A stretch of DNA of 64,000 nucleotides from Arcuatula senhousia (lineage: Eukaryota > Mollusca > Bivalvia > Mytilida > Mytilidae), in assembly GCA_963971305.1 (NCBI GenBank), contig OZ020307.1, forward strand, positions 2,741,501 to 2,805,500, given 5' to 3'. The position numbers and the translations under genes are program-made. Of the stretch, positions 62,581 through 64,000 are shown one piece after another (within the stretch, counting starts at the first letter, position 1; the number at the start of each line of letters is the position of its first letter). The notes under the pieces are model-generated. The model was not told the origin of the DNA. It ran no database searches and saw only the letters and a list, made by a program, of their open reading frames with translations.

Positions 62581-62990
62581 TCTACTCTTTAGCTGCTCAT
62601 CCTGGCCTTGCATGGCATAAAAACCCTTGAATGGCATCAACACTTTAGATGATCACTTTTGGATGGCGTCTACACTGTAGCTGCTCATCCTGGCCTTGCA
62701 TGGCATCAACATCTTAGATGTTTACCCTTGCATGGTATCAACATCTTAGATGTTTACCCTTGCATGGCACCAACACCTTAGATGTTTACCCTTGCATGGC
62801 ATCAACATCTTAGATGCTTACCCTTGCATGGCATCAACACCTTACATGTTTACCCTTGCATGGCATCAACATCTTAGATGTTTACCCTTGCATGGCATCA
62901 ACACCGTAGATGTTTATACCTTGAATGGCATCAACACTTTAGATAGTCACTGTTGGGTGGCATCTACAATGTAGCTGCTCATCCTTCATT
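62580..62990. repeat. 32-bp minisatellite variant block
   Basis: Units of 32 bp with CTTGCATGGCATCAACA and TCTTAGATGTTTACC, repeated about nine times with some decay at the edges. The open frame at 62750-62974 is an effect of the repeat. Confidence 0.88.
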
Positions 62991-63345
62991 CTGGTATCTA
63001 CACAAATAGCTGCTGACCTATAGAGGGTATTTACACAAATAGCTGCTGACCTATAGAGGGTATTTACACAAATAGCTGCTCATCCTTCATTCTGGTATCT
63101 ACACAAATAGCTGCTGACCTATAGAGGGTATTTACACAAATAGCTGCTGACCTATAGAGGGTATTTCCACAAAACTGCTGACCTATAGAGGGTATTTACA
63201 CAAATAGCTGCTCATCCTTCGTTCTGGTATCTACACAAATAGCTGCTGACCTATAGAGGATATTTACACAAATAGCTGCTGACCTAGAGAGGGTATGTAC
63301 ACAAATAGCTGCTGACCTATAGAGGGTATTTACACCAAAGCTTTA
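62990..63345. repeat. 33-bp minisatellite block
   Basis: About nine units with TAGCTGCTGACCTATAGAGG and GTATTTACACAAA, with some CATCCTTCATTCTGGTATC variants alternating in a higher-order pattern. Confidence 0.88.
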
Positions 63346-64000
63346 TATTTTCTTTAAAACGCTGGCTTTTTTTTGCTATATAATCGTCTTCGTCATCACG
63401 GAGAGTATGATATAGCTGATAAGAATTAGGGTAGAGAGGAAACATGAAGATAGCTCCTCAATACGTTGAAGTAACCATACTCAGACTTCAATTTCTTTGC
63501 ATTTTAGTTAGTGTTAGAATGAACTTGTGCATTGTTAGAAAATGAATGTCCTTTTAATGTTTGTTTGTGACTTCAAACCATTTGTTTATGATTAGTTTAG
63601 GACCCTTTTTCTTGCATTTCCTTTCATTGTCCATCGTATTCGTAGTTTTTCAGTTGTTAAAGACGACGTAAATTGGGGAAATAAAGTTGGATTCCAATGA
63701 CACTGAAAGATACCATTCAGACTACAACACACATTATTTGATATAATAATTATTTAATATTGGTCTGCGTCGTCAACATGGAATTATATCATGCAATATA
63801 GATCTTTTAAGTTAGTGTTGTAATAAGGTTATACATCATATCGATACAATTCCCAGTATTAGCTATTATCAAATATTGGAAATCTACATTATGTACATTA
63901 GGCTATGATGGTGTGATGATAACTGTTGTCCCATGGGTGAATATGGACGCCCAAAACTGACATGATTCTGAATTAAGTTTGTTTGATGCAGACTATTTAT
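63346..64000. other. No gene seen
   Basis: AT-rich sequence to the right edge; no supported feature. Confidence 0.5.

Noticed and set aside
62750..62974. Open frame encoding a repeated LAWHQHLRCLPLHG-type peptide
   Set aside because: Direct product of the 32-bp minisatellite; the frame shifts each unit.

Overview
This window is animal nuclear DNA. It is AT-rich, has small exons with GT/AG introns, and is heavily loaded with repeats. Terminal modules such as CAGGTGAGCT, internal ~170 bp repeat units and the protein sequences suggest a marine bivalve mollusc, perhaps a mussel; this assignment is inferred from repeat style and protein similarity only.

Two host genes are visible, both on the minus strand and head to tail. 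(1) The 5' end of a WDFY3/Alfy homologue (selective-autophagy BEACH/WD40/FYVE scaffold) occupies 3210-5697: four coding exons giving the first 253 residues; the rest lies beyond the left edge. (2) A complete calcineurin A gene (PPP3C family, Ca2+/calmodulin-activated Ser/Thr phosphatase) runs from 53684 down to about 26910. I resolved 12 constitutive coding exons up to the linker, two equal-length alternative exons for the calmodulin-binding helix, and two candidate C-terminal ends.

Layout: 1-3207 is a 43-bp satellite that starts at the splice donor of WDFY3 exon 4. Its unit is a copy of the last ~41 nt of that exon plus the splice donor, so a coding exon/intron junction appears to have been amplified about 74 times. 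6.6-11.8 kb holds an apparently intact non-LTR retrotransposon whose two ORFs are in one frame, separated only by a UAG codon. 13.2-22.6 kb holds decayed copies of a second reverse-transcriptase family (Penelope-like by motif), one of them inside a ~4.4 kb element with ~0.87 kb inverted arms. 22.7-24.2 kb holds short repeats. 26.9-53.7 kb is calcineurin, whose introns contain foldback elements, three pearl/Helentron-like elements with internal tandem repeats, a ~3.9 kb TIR element carrying a SAM-like first exon, and smaller nested MITEs. 54.1-57.9 kb has a TIR element with a broken LINE fragment, CpG-motif clusters and a MITE. 58.6-63.3 kb is a composite minisatellite with unit lengths 37, 32 and 33 bp, interrupted by a 386-bp MITE with a clean TA target duplication.

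The observations most worth following are the exon-derived splice-donor satellite in WDFY3, the predicted mutually exclusive calmodulin-binding exons of calcineurin (85 nt each, 53-nt intron between them), the single-frame UAG-separated LINE, the SAM-like exon carried in a transposon, and two transposons sitting within ~25 nt of calcineurin splice donors.
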